From an uncultured Lachnospiraceae bacterium (lineage in GTDB: Bacteria > Bacillota > Clostridia > Lachnospirales > Lachnospiraceae), in NCBI GenBank assembly GCA_947629385.1, contig CANRDO010000007.1, positions 1 through 64,000 of the forward strand: DNA of 64,000 nt, read 5' to 3'. Each line of letters starts with the position of its first letter. Position 1 is the stretch's first letter. A program made the translations under genes and the position numbers. Positions 43,176 through 52,700 of the stretch are shown here, piece after piece. Under the pieces are notes generated by a model. That model saw nothing but the letters and a program-made list of their open reading frames with translations, ran no database searches and was not told the origin of the DNA.

Positions 43176-45197
43176 TCACAGTTTTTCAAACACCGGCATA
43201 TACTCGATCGGCGCGGCCACGGTCACCGTCGCGCCGCCTGCATAGGTCTCGCCCGTGGAAGTCAGCTTCCACTCTCCCGCCGGCAGGTAAACCTCACGAC
43301 TGAACTCATTCAGGTGGAGGATCGGCGCTACCAGATACCGGTCGCCGAACATGTACTGATCCTGCAGCTCCCAGCACTTCGCGTCCTCCGGGAACTCATA
43401 GAACATCGTGCGGATCAGCGGCGAGCCGTCCGTGTGCGCTTCCTCGTAGAGCTTCTTGATGTAGTCGTGCATGGAGACGCGCAGCTCGTAGTATTTCTTC
43501 ATGATGGCGTAGTTCTCCTCGCCGTAGCTCCAAAGCTCATTCGGCTGGCCGGTGTGAAGGTATCCGCCGCCCCAGTCACGGTCGTCGAGAGGCGGGATAT
43601 TGTACGGGCCGCGATCGCCGTGCATACGCAGCACTGCGGAGTACACCGCAAACTGATACCAGCGGATCAGAAGCTGGCGGAAATCCGGATCGTTCACATC
43701 GTCCGTCATGAAACCGCCGATGTCGGTGGTCCACCACGGGATTCCCGCAAGGCCCATGTTCAGGCCGCACTGTACCTGCTCTGCAAACGCCTCAAAGGTG
43801 CTGGGCACGTCGCCCGACCACACCACGTTGCCGTACTTCTGAGAGCCGGCCCACGCACAGCGAAGCAGGTTCACCACCGGTTTGCCAAGCGGCTTCATCT
43901 CATCGTAGAACACGCGGCTGTACATCTGCGGGTACAGATTGCTGATGGAAAGCGCCGGGCCGTCGCAATAACGGTAATTCTCAAAATCATACACGCCGTA
44001 ATCCGGCTCGGAATTGTCCAGCCAGAACGCGTCGATGCCGAAATCATAATAATTCTTCTTGCACACTTCCCAGACATATTTTCTGGTCTCCGGATTGAAC
44101 GGGTCGATCTCCACACAGTCGCCCTGATAATCGTAGGTCTGCGCCGCGCCGCGCTCTGTCTTGATGAGCAGGCCGCGCTCCATCATCGGCCCGAAGTTTT
44201 CGCTCTTGCGGTCCACCGACGGCCAGATAGAGACGATCACACGGATGCCCATGGAATGCAGCTCGTCCACCATCGCCTTGGGATCCGGCCAGTATGTCTT
44301 GTCGAATTTCCAGTCGCCCTGCACCGTCCAGTGGAAGAAGTCGATGACGATCTGATCGATCTTGATGCCCTCCTTCTGATACTGATGCGCGATGCTGAGC
44401 ACTTCATCCTGCGTGCGGTAGCGCAGCTTGCACTGCCACAGGCCCATCAGCTCCTCCGGGAACATGTCCGCGCGCCCGGTGACGTCCGTGTAGTTCTTCA
44501 GGATCTGCTTCGGGGCGTCCGCCACGGTGATCCAGTAGTCCATCTCACGCGTGGAACGCGCGATCCATTCCGTATAGTTCTTGCCGAAGGTCACGTTGCC
44601 CACGGCCGGATTGTTCCAGAGGAAGCCGTAGCCAAGCGAGGAAACAGCGAACGGCACGGAAATCTGCGAATTGCGCTGCGCGAGCTCCAGAGTACAGCCC
44701 TTCAGATCAAGGTACGGCTGCTGATACTGACCCATACCGAAGAGCTTCTCGCCGTCGTTGCTGTCAAACTTCACGTTCAGGGAATACTCGCTGCCGCCGA
44801 TGATACCCTTCCACTCGCGGTTGACAACCTTCAGGCAGCGGCTGCCGCGCGAGAGCGTGCCGTCGTACATGCGGTAATACTCCCTCAGGATCAGCTTGTC
44901 GTCGCGGTAGAATGAGATGATACCTACGAAATTTACCACAGCCTTCAGGCGCCCGTTCTCAATCGTGGCGATCTCCCGCTTGTCGATCGTCCCGTCTCCC
45001 ACCCAGTGGTCCTCCTCCTCGACGCGCACGCTCGCGGTCGATTCAGCGGGCCTTTCTGTGAGCGCCCACACGTTCCCGGTAAATTTCCCGAACATCGTGG
45101 AACGCACGCGGAAGGAATCCTTCCCCCACGCCTCGATCCTGCACATCTCTCCCTGATGATAGAACACCAGGGCATTGCCTTCGTTCACAAATTTCAT
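43176..45197 (-). CDS. Glycoside hydrolase family 31 (alpha-xylosidase/alpha-glucosidase type)
   Basis: 673 aa, cytoplasmic (no signal peptide). An N-terminal beta domain precedes a barrel. KIDQIVIDFFHWTVQGDWKF and the nucleophile segment DAFWLDNSEPDYG identify GH31. VVWSGDVPSTF carries the probable acid/base aspartate, and RMHGDRGP follows. A C-terminal beta domain includes REVYLPAGEWKL. The aromatic-rich substrate region resembles alpha-xylosidases, but specificity cannot be read from sequence alone. It has its own promoter at 45251-45279 and GGGAGGAGG before ATG 45197. No transporter or other sugar gene is adjacent. Confidence 0.9.
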   Translation of the reverse strand: MKFVNEGNALVFYHQGEMCRIEAWGKDSFRVRSTMFGKFTGNVWALTERPAESTASVRVEEEDHWVGDGTIDKREIATIENGRLKAVVNFVGIISFYRDDKLILREYYRMYDGTLSRGSRCLKVVNREWKGIIGGSEYSLNVKFDSNDGEKLFGMGQYQQPYLDLKGCTLELAQRNSQISVPFAVSSLGYGFLWNNPAVGNVTFGKNYTEWIARSTREMDYWITVADAPKQILKNYTDVTGRADMFPEELMGLWQCKLRYRTQDEVLSIAHQYQKEGIKIDQIVIDFFHWTVQGDWKFDKTYWPDPKAMVDELHSMGIRVIVSIWPSVDRKSENFGPMMERGLLIKTERGAAQTYDYQGDCVEIDPFNPETRKYVWEVCKKNYYDFGIDAFWLDNSEPDYGVYDFENYRYCDGPALSISNLYPQMYSRVFYDEMKPLGKPVVNLLRCAWAGSQKYGNVVWSGDVPSTFEAFAEQVQCGLNMGLAGIPWWTTDIGGFMTDDVNDPDFRQLLIRWYQFAVYSAVLRMHGDRGPYNIPPLDDRDWGGGYLHTGQPNELWSYGEENYAIMKKYYELRVSMHDYIKKLYEEAHTDGSPLIRTMFYEFPEDAKCWELQDQYMFGDRYLVAPILHLNEFSREVYLPAGEWKLTSTGETYAGGATVTVAAPIEYMPVFEKL

Positions 45198-45250
45198 ATC
45201 GTTCCTCCTCCCTTTGCTTCCTTAGAAATTCAATTTAATTGTCTTCCATC

Positions 45251-45279
45251 ATTTTAACTGCTCCTGCCATTTCTGTCAA
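45251..45279 (-). promoter_or_regulatory. Promoter of the GH31 gene
   Basis: On the minus strand there is TTGACA (45274-45279), a 17-base spacer and TAAAAT (45251-45256). Confidence 0.65.
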
Positions 45280-45348
45280 TCAACAGACATTGTTTTGCCG
45301 GGCATAATTCTGTTGCTTTTCCCATACGTTTTCAATTTCCGACATCCT

Positions 45349-45990
45349 TTACCGCCGCAGCGCAAGCAGCCATGCCGCGATGTGGACCGCCTGCGGGAAC
45401 TCGCCCTTCGCGATCATATCGTCAATTTCCTGCGCCGTGTGCTTTTGCACATTCAGGAATTCCGTCTCGTCCAGAGATTGTCCCGACACCTTGCGGCAGT
45501 TTTTCGCCACAAAGAGATACGCGTAATCGTCGGCGATCGTCGCGTGGGACGGCACCGCAAGCAGGTAGCTCCACTCGTCAGACTCATAGCCGGTCTCCTC
45601 CCGCAGCTCGCGCTTCGCCGCCGCAAGAGCGTTTTCCGCAAAAACACCGTCAGGGCCGTACTCCCTGCCATCCTTCCGCTCGATCCCGCCCGCCGGGAAC
45701 TCCGTTGTCACTTCCCGGATTCCCTGCCGGAACTGACGGACACACAGATAGTTCCCTTCTGTGTCGGAGGCCACAATCACCACATAATCTTTGCGGGTGT
45801 AGGTGTAATACGGCTCGAAGACGCTCCCGTCCGGCAGACGGTACGCCGACCGCCGAAAGTCGATCCATTCGTCCTGTATGAGATGCTCCGTGCTGACCTC
45901 CTCCCAGGCAAGGGGATCCCGTTCTTCCAGGTTCTCTGTCTTTTGCCCTGCTTCAGGTCGAATAGTATCGTTTCTTTTTTTGCGTTCCAT
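45349..45990 (-). CDS. Nudix hydrolase (ADP-ribose pyrophosphatase-like)
   Basis: 213 aa. The Nudix box lies near residues 108-145: FPAGGIERKDG, a short insertion, then AAKRELREETGYES with the metal-binding REXXEE. DYVVIVASDTEGNYLCVRQF is the strand that usually precedes it. Such enzymes hydrolyse nucleoside diphosphate derivatives such as ADP-ribose. The first 25 residues are polar and perhaps disordered. It lies upstream of the GH31 gene, separated by a promoter. Confidence 0.9.
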   Translation of the reverse strand: MERKKRNDTIRPEAGQKTENLEERDPLAWEEVSTEHLIQDEWIDFRRSAYRLPDGSVFEPYYTYTRKDYVVIVASDTEGNYLCVRQFRQGIREVTTEFPAGGIERKDGREYGPDGVFAENALAAAKRELREETGYESDEWSYLLAVPSHATIADDYAYLFVAKNCRKVSGQSLDETEFLNVQKHTAQEIDDMIAKGEFPQAVHIAAWLLALRR

Positions 45991-46171
45991 TTTCTATTCT
46001 CGCTCCTTCATTTTATATTTATTTGCAACTTTTTATTGTTGACACATTCCTATGAGTATGCTATTCTCTCTTTATCCGGAATTCGAGCCAGCTCCGTCGC
46101 TTTCCCATGCAAATGATAAGAAAACCATTCTCAGCAAAACATCAGATTCAGCATGACTCATAAATTGCCTG

Positions 46172-46212
46172 TTGACACTTCGTTTTCTTATGTATATACT
46201 ATATGTATATAC
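46172..46212 (+). promoter_or_regulatory. Promoter and operator of vapBC
   Basis: TTGACA (46172-46177), a 17-base spacer and TATACT (46195-46200). The palindrome GTATATAC occurs twice, at 46192-46199 over the -10 and at 46205-46212, centres 13 bases apart. This is a likely autoregulatory site for the antitoxin-toxin complex. Confidence 0.65.
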
Positions 46213-46236
46213 AAAAAATAGAAGGGGGCTTTTGAT

Positions 46237-46473
46237 ATGCTGACAGCAAAAATATTCCAAAGCGGAAACAGTCAGGCAATCCGTATCCCAAAGGAAGCGC
46301 ACACCGAACAAAAAGAATTTTATATCCGCAGACTCGGAAACGGATATGTCCTTTTCCCGACAGATGATCCATGGTTTCCTCTCCGGGAGAGCATCGGCAT
46401 GGTTCCCGACGATTTTATGGAAGACCGCTCGCAGCCGTCTTTCAATGATATAACAGAAAGAGAGGAATTATGA
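46237..46473 (+). CDS. vapB: VapB-type antitoxin (AbrB/SpoVT fold)
   Basis: 78 aa. LTAKIFQSGNSQAIRIPKEA is the swapped-hairpin DNA-binding region typical of VapB. The C-terminal half (WFPLRESIGMVPDDFMEDR) wraps the toxin in known complexes. AAGGGGG precedes the ATG. The stop overlaps the vapC start by four bases. Confidence 0.9.
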   Translation: MLTAKIFQSGNSQAIRIPKEAHTEQKEFYIRRLGNGYVLFPTDDPWFPLRESIGMVPDDFMEDRSQPSFNDITEREEL

Positions 46474-46877
46474 AATACCTTCTTGATACAAATATCTGCA
46501 TCTATGCCTTAAAAGACAAGTACCCATCTCTGACGCAGAAACTGTTCCGCATCCACCCTGACGAGATCGCGGTCTCTTCCATCACAGTGAGCGAGTTGGA
46601 ATACGGCGCTGCCAAAAACATGTGGAAAGAGCAGACGAGATTTCGCATGCATATGTTTCTTTCCACATTCACAATTCTTCCTTTCACCGAACAGGACGCC
46701 ATAGCCGCCGGACAGATCCGGGCTTTTCTTGCGCAGAAAGGCACGATAATCGGTCCTTATGATATCCAAATCGCGGCGCAAGGCATTTCAAAAGATTTGA
46801 CTGTCATCACGCACAACATGTCTGAATTCAGCCGGGTGCCGCAGCTGTCTCTGGAGGATTGGGTGGAAAACGCATAA
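46470..46877 (+). CDS. vapC: VapC-type PIN-domain ribonuclease toxin
   Basis: 135 aa. PIN acidic residues are visible: LLDTNICIYAL at the N-terminus, SELEYGAAK, GPYDIQIAAQ, and THNMSEFSRVP at the end. VapC toxins of this subgroup cut initiator tRNA or rRNA; the target here is not known. It is co-expressed with vapB. Confidence 0.92.
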   Translation: MKYLLDTNICIYALKDKYPSLTQKLFRIHPDEIAVSSITVSELEYGAAKNMWKEQTRFRMHMFLSTFTILPFTEQDAIAAGQIRAFLAQKGTIIGPYDIQIAAQGISKDLTVITHNMSEFSRVPQLSLEDWVENA

Positions 46878-46889
46878 GCTGTTTCACTC

Positions 46890-48017
46890 TCATCTTTTAT
46901 TGATTTCCCCGTTTCCTTTTCTTCCGGCACTCTGCCGCGCTTTGCCCGACGATACCGCCCGGCACATCCCGTGGAGAATCTTCCAGAACTGCTGTCTTCT
47001 CTCCTTTTCCATCTCCCGAAACTTTTTGATCACTGCCCGCGCCAGAACGATTGGCCGCTGAAGCAGCTCATACACATTTCTGGCTCTGGTCGAGCGGATG
47101 AGCTCATACAAGGTATCAACGAACAGCGCGACTTGTCCTGTCGGAAGCGAGCGAATCCACTCATCAAGGCTTTTGCTTCGCCTGCTGCTCTTTTTGCGGA
47201 GCTGTTTTTTATACCAGAACCGCGAGCCGCGAATCTTCCACTGCATCAAATCGTGCTGAACAAATCCGCCCTTATACCCCGCTACCACACGATAATCCCG
47301 ATAACGCGAAAACATCATTCCAAACACAGACTGCTCCGGCACGATCTTGCAGTACCGGTCCCGAATCCGCAGAAAGCCGGGCGTCTCATAAAAATGCCGC
47401 CACAGGCCGGGCCCGTCAAAGCTGTAGACGCGGCGGATCCTCTCCTGCACCGCTTCCGGAACAAACGAAGCGGAGTAGACCGCCAGATTGCCGCCTTTGG
47501 AGTGTCCTCCCACGATCATGCGTCCGCTCGTGTAGCGCGCAACGCCCTTTACATAGTCCAGCGCCCGCTTCTGCGACGGCACCAGGCGCATGTAGCTCAT
47601 GTTGAAATCTTCTTTCCAGCCCACCAGATGCTCGTCCGTCCCGCGAAACGCCACGAACACACTGCTCTTTCCCAGAAAGAATGTGATCGCCGCGAACTGC
47701 GCCTCCCGCTCCTCGTCGATCCACTCGACAAAATAGTTGACCCGAATGCGGCCGAAGCGCCGGCTTCCCGCGATCAGCGAAAACGCCTCCCGGTATGATG
47801 AGCCGTAGACCGGATCCGAAAACAGATGCTCCCAGCCCGCTTTCCTCTTAATATCCTCCCAGCTCATCGAAGCGCCGCGGTTGAAGCCCGGCACGACGCC
47901 GTCAAACTTCATATAGACAAGCAGCGCCAACACCAGCGCGTCCACCTCGGAGAACGGCATCTCGCGAAAGCTGCGGTCCCCGTATTCCCGGAGATATTTC
48001 ATCAGATTATTTTTCAA
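46890..48017 (-). CDS. Mbeg1-like alpha/beta hydrolase (DUF2974)
   Basis: 375 aa. The N-terminal EVDALVLALLVYMKFDGVVP motif is characteristic of this family. An alpha/beta hydrolase core follows: VFVAFRGTDEHLVGWKEDFN, then VGGHSKGGNLAVYSA with the nucleophile serine elbow. No signal peptide is seen. The C-terminus is Arg/Lys-rich. The substrate is unknown; lipase-like activity is assumed for the fold. TTG 48017 is used as start because GGGGAGGG lies seven bases upstream; an extended -10 (TGTTATAAT) is seen near 48058. Confidence 0.85.
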   Translation of the reverse strand: MKNNLMKYLREYGDRSFREMPFSEVDALVLALLVYMKFDGVVPGFNRGASMSWEDIKRKAGWEHLFSDPVYGSSYREAFSLIAGSRRFGRIRVNYFVEWIDEEREAQFAAITFFLGKSSVFVAFRGTDEHLVGWKEDFNMSYMRLVPSQKRALDYVKGVARYTSGRMIVGGHSKGGNLAVYSASFVPEAVQERIRRVYSFDGPGLWRHFYETPGFLRIRDRYCKIVPEQSVFGMMFSRYRDYRVVAGYKGGFVQHDLMQWKIRGSRFWYKKQLRKKSSRRSKSLDEWIRSLPTGQVALFVDTLYELIRSTRARNVYELLQRPIVLARAVIKKFREMEKERRQQFWKILHGMCRAVSSGKARQSAGRKGNGEINKR

Positions 48018-48200
48018 GAATGAACCCTCCCCAGAAAATACGTTTCTAATAATTTATTATAACACTTCCCAGCGAGAAAAAGCGTCAGCCTAATACAATC
48101 CGAAACTTCCCTGTCATTATATTCATTGTAATAAAAAAATCAGCAATGTCAAATATTTCTGCGGCATAAATATAACACTTTATTCAACACTCGACATCTG

Positions 48201-48228
48201 AAAAAGGGCGCGGCATTTTACCGCGCCC
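48201..48228 (-). terminator. Intrinsic terminator of gltBD
   Basis: On the minus strand GGGCGCGG and CCGCGCCC form a perfect 8-bp stem with a 7-base loop, followed by TTTTT. Confidence 0.9.
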
Positions 48229-48257
48229 ACACCCTATATGGAAACTTCACAGACCGC

Positions 48258-49742
48258 TTACAGGTTCGTGTACCCCATCAGATACCGGTCGACTTCCTTC
48301 GCCGCCTCTCTGCCCTCGCGGATCGCCCAGACGACGAGCGACTGACCGCGGTGCATGTCGCCGGCGGTAAAGACCTTCGGCACGCTGGTCGCGTACTCGT
48401 CCGGCTTCGTCGCCACGTTCGTGCGCGGGTTCAGGTCCACCTTGAACGCGTCGGTCACGTACTTCTGCGAGCCAAGGAAGCCTGCCGCGATCAGCACGAG
48501 GTCGGCCTTGACCGTCCACTCGCTGCCCTCGACCGGCACCATCATCATGCGCCCGGTCTTCTCGTCCTTCTTGCTCTCGAGCTTCACGAGAACGGCCTTC
48601 GTCACCTCGCCCTTCTTGTTCGCGATGAACTCCTTGACCGTTGTGGTGTAGATGCGCGGGTCGGAGCCGTAGAGCGCGATCGCCTCCTGATGGCCGTAGT
48701 CGGTCTTGAGCACGCGCGGCCACTGCGGCCACGGGTTGTTCTCCGCGCGCTCCACCGGCGGCTGGGGCATCATCTCCAGCATCGTCACGGACGCCGCTCC
48801 GAGGCGGATCGACGTACCGCAGCAGTCGTTTCCGGTATCGCCGCCGCCGATGATGATGACGTGTTTGTCCTTCGCGGAGATGAACTTCTTGTCCTTGAAG
48901 TCCGAATCCAGCAGGCTCTTCGTCGTCGCCTTCAGGAAATCCACCGCGAAGTAGATGCCCTTGGAATCGCGACCCGGTACCTGGATATCGCGCGGGTTAG
49001 ACGCGCCGCAGCAGAGCACGACCGCGTCGTAGTTCTTCATCAGCTCGTCGGCGCTCACGTTCTCACCGATGTTCGCGTTTGTGACGAACTCGATGCCCTC
49101 TTCCTCCATCAGCGCGATGCGCCGGTCGATCACCGATTTCTCAATCTTCATGTTCGGGATACCATAGCGCAGCAGTCCGCCGACGCGGTCGTTCCGCTCG
49201 TAGACCGTCACCTTGTGTCCCCGCTTGTTCAGCTGCAGCGCCGTCGCCAGTCCGGACGGGCCGCTGCCGACCACCGCCACCTTCTTGCCGGTGCGCACCT
49301 GCGGCGGGCAGGCCTTCACCAGCCCGGTCGCGAACGCGTTCTCGATGATCGCGCGCTCGTTCTCCTTCGTCGCCACAGGTTCGCCGTTTAAGTTGCAGGT
49401 ACAGGCCGCCTCGCACAGCGCCGGGCAGACGCGCGAGGTAAACTCCGGGAAGCAGTGCGTCTTTGTCAGGCGCTTGTATGCCTCCTCCCAGTTGCCGAGG
49501 TAGACCAGGTCGTTGCTCTCCGGCACAAGATTGTTCAGTGGGCAGCCCGAGGCCATCCCCGCGATCATCATGCCGGCCTGACAGAACGGCACGCCGCACG
49601 CCATACATCTCGCGCCCTGCAGACGCTGCTTTTCCAGGGAGAGCGGGATGTGGAATTCATTGAAATTTTTGATCCGTTCCAGCGGTGCGATCTCCTGGCT
49701 GTTCTCACGTTCATAATCCAAAAATCCTGTCGGTTTTCCCAT
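48258..49742 (-). CDS. gltD: Glutamate synthase (NADPH) small subunit
   Basis: 494 aa. N-terminal cysteines for two Fe-S clusters are present (CMACGVPFCQ; GCPLNN; CPALCEAACTCN). VAVVGSGPSGLATALQL binds FAD, and VIIGGGDTGNDCCGTSIR binds NADPH. It passes electrons from NADPH to the large subunit. AGGAGG precedes ATG 49742. It lies 12 bases after gltB. Confidence 0.96.
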   Translation of the reverse strand: MGKPTGFLDYERENSQEIAPLERIKNFNEFHIPLSLEKQRLQGARCMACGVPFCQAGMMIAGMASGCPLNNLVPESNDLVYLGNWEEAYKRLTKTHCFPEFTSRVCPALCEAACTCNLNGEPVATKENERAIIENAFATGLVKACPPQVRTGKKVAVVGSGPSGLATALQLNKRGHKVTVYERNDRVGGLLRYGIPNMKIEKSVIDRRIALMEEEGIEFVTNANIGENVSADELMKNYDAVVLCCGASNPRDIQVPGRDSKGIYFAVDFLKATTKSLLDSDFKDKKFISAKDKHVIIIGGGDTGNDCCGTSIRLGAASVTMLEMMPQPPVERAENNPWPQWPRVLKTDYGHQEAIALYGSDPRIYTTTVKEFIANKKGEVTKAVLVKLESKKDEKTGRMMMVPVEGSEWTVKADLVLIAAGFLGSQKYVTDAFKVDLNPRTNVATKPDEYATSVPKVFTAGDMHRGQSLVVWAIREGREAAKEVDRYLMGYTNL

Positions 49743-49754
49743 TCTTCACACCTC

Positions 49755-52700
49755 CTACTCGTCCTGGCCTGCAGCGATCGCGTAGAACGCTTCGATCTGC
49801 GCCTGCTCGCTGCTTAAGCCCTTCTCTTCCATCTGGACGATCGCCATCTGCATCTTCTTGTACTCGTGTGGGATGATCTTCTTAAACTTCGGCAGATACG
49901 TTCCAAAATCGTCGAGCACCTTCTTGCCCTTCTCGGAATTCGTGTATTTCACATGCTCGTTGATGATGTCCTTCAGCTCCAGCACATCGTACTTGGAGGT
50001 GATCTTCTCAATCGAGACCATGTTCTTGTTGACCTTCGTGTAGAGGTCGTTGTCCTCGTCCAGCACGTAGGCGATGCCGCCGCTCATGCCGGCCGCGAAG
50101 TTCTTGCCGACCTTGCCGAGCACGACCGCGCGCCCGCCGGTCATGTACTCACAGCCGTGATCGCCGACGCCCTCGACGACCGTGACCGCGCCGGAATTCC
50201 GCACGCAGAAGCGCTCTCCGGCCACGCCGTTGATGAAGGCCTTGCCGCTCGTCGCGCCGTACAGGGCCACGTTGCCGACGATGATGTTCTCATCGTGCGC
50301 GAATTTCACACCCTGCGGCGGATAGACAATCAGCTTGCCGCCGGAAAGTCCCTTGCCGAAGTAGTCGTTGCTGTCGCCGACCAGCTCGAGCGTCAGTCCT
50401 CTCGGGATGAACGCGCCGAAGCTCTGGCCGCCCGCGCCGTGGCATTTCACGGTGTAGGTGTCGTCCTCAAGCCCCTCCGGGTACTTCCGCGTGATCTCCG
50501 AGCCGAAGATCGTGCCGAAGGTGCGGTCCACGTTGGAGACGTCCACCTCCACGCTGCGCTTCTGCCCGCTCTCGAGCGCGCTGCCGAGCTTCGCGAGCAA
50601 TACCTTCATGTCCTTCGTCTTCTCCAGGCCGAAATCGAACTCCTGCGCCTTGTCGAAGGTGACCTTCGCCTTCGGATCCAGATACGGATTGTCGAGAATG
50701 TTGCTCAGATCGATCAGCGCGCCCTTCGGGTTCTCGCAGTTGTCCTTCTTCTTCAGCAGGTCGCTGCGGCCGACCATCTCGTCGAGCGTGCGGAAGCCGA
50801 GCTTCGCCATATATTCGCGCAGATCCTGCGCGATGAATCTCATAAAGTTCACAACGTACTCCGGCTTGCCGCGGAAACGCTTGCGCAGCTCCGGGTTCTG
50901 CGTCGCCACGCCCACCGGACAGGTGTCGAGGTTGCAGACACGCATCATCACGCAGCCCATCGTCACCAGCGGCCCGGTCGCGAAGCCGAATTCCTCCGCG
51001 CCCAGAAGCGCCGCGATCGCCACGTCGCGTCCGCTCATCAGCTTGCCGTCCGTCTCGATGCGCACCTTGTTGCGCAGGCCGTTCATGATCAGCGTCTGGT
51101 GCGTCTCGGCCAGGCCGAGCTCCCACGGAAGTCCCGCGTGGTGGATCGAGCTTCTCGGCGCGGCGCCCGTACCTCCGTCGTAGCCGGAGATCAGGATCAC
51201 CTGCGCGCCAGCCTTCGCCACGCCCGCGGCGACCGTGCCGACGCCCGCCTCGGAGACCAACTTCACCGAGATATCCGCCTGGCGGTTCGCGTTCTTCAGG
51301 TCGTAGATCAACTGCGCCAGATCCTCGATCGAATAGATATCGTGGTGTGGCGGCGGAGAGATCAGGCTCACGCCCGGTGTCGAATGCCTCGTCTTCGCGA
51401 TCCACGGATAGACCTTCTTGCCCGGAAGGTGTCCGCCCTCGCCCGGCTTCGCGCCCTGCGCCATCTTGATCTGGATCTCCTTCGCGCTCACGAGGTAGCG
51501 GGAGGTCACGCCGAAGCGTCCCGAGGCCACCTGCTTGATCGCGGAGCAGCGGTTCTTGCCGTCCGGCCCGATCACCAGGCGCTCCAGGCTCTCGCCGCCC
51601 TCACCGGTGTTCGACTTGCCATGCAGCATGTTCATCGCGATCGCCAGCGTCTCGTGCGCCTCCTGAGAGATGGAGCCGTAGGACATGGCGCCGGTCTTGA
51701 AGCGCTTCACGATCTCGTCCACGCTCTCGACCTCCTCGAGTGGAACGCCTTTCTCCGGGAACTTAAAGTCCATCGTGCTGCGGATGTAGCCGGACTCTTC
51801 CTTGTTGACCAACTCCGTGAATTCCTTGAACATCTGGTAGTTGCCGGTCCGCGTCGACTCCTGGAGCAGGTGGATCGTCAGCGGGTTGTAGCGGTGATGC
51901 TCCCCTGCGCTGCGCGACTTGTGCCAGCCCTGGCTGTCGAGTGTCAGGTCTTCGCGCAGTCCAAGCGGATCGAAGGCCTTCGTGTGCCGCTCGTCCACGT
52001 CGCGCTCGATATCCTCCATCGTGATGCCGCCGATGCGGCTCACGGTATTCGTAAAGTATTTCTCGATCACGTCCGCGCTGATGCCGATCGCCTCGAAGAT
52101 CTGGGAGCCCTGATACGACTGGATCGTGGAGATTCCCATCTTGGACGCGATCTTGACGATGCCGTCGATGATCGCCTGATTGTAATCGTTGACCGCCGCG
52201 TAGTAGTCCTTTTCGAGCATGCCGGTGTCGATCAGCTGATGGATCGTATCCAACGCCAGATACGGGTTGATCGCGCTCGCGCCGTAGCCCAGCAGCGTCG
52301 CGAAATGGTGCACCTCTCTCGGCTCGCCCGTCTCGAGGATCAGTGCCAGCGAGGTGCGGCGCTTCGTCTTGACCAGATACTGGTTGACCGCCGAGATCGC
52401 CAGCAACGACGGGATCGGCACGCGGAACTCGTCGATGCCTTTATCTGTCAGGACCAGGATGTTCGCCCCGTCGCGGAACGCACGGTCCACCTCGAGGAAG
52501 AGATGATCCATCGCCTTCTCAAGCCCGGTGTTCTTGTAGAATGTGATCGGGATCTCCGCCACCTTGAAGCCCGGCACCTTCATGTGCTTGATCTTCAGCA
52601 TGTCGGTATTCGTGAGGATCGGATTCTCGATCTTGAGTACCTGGCAGTTCTCCGGCTGCTCCTGGAGCAGATTTCCCTCCATGCCGATATACATGGTCTT

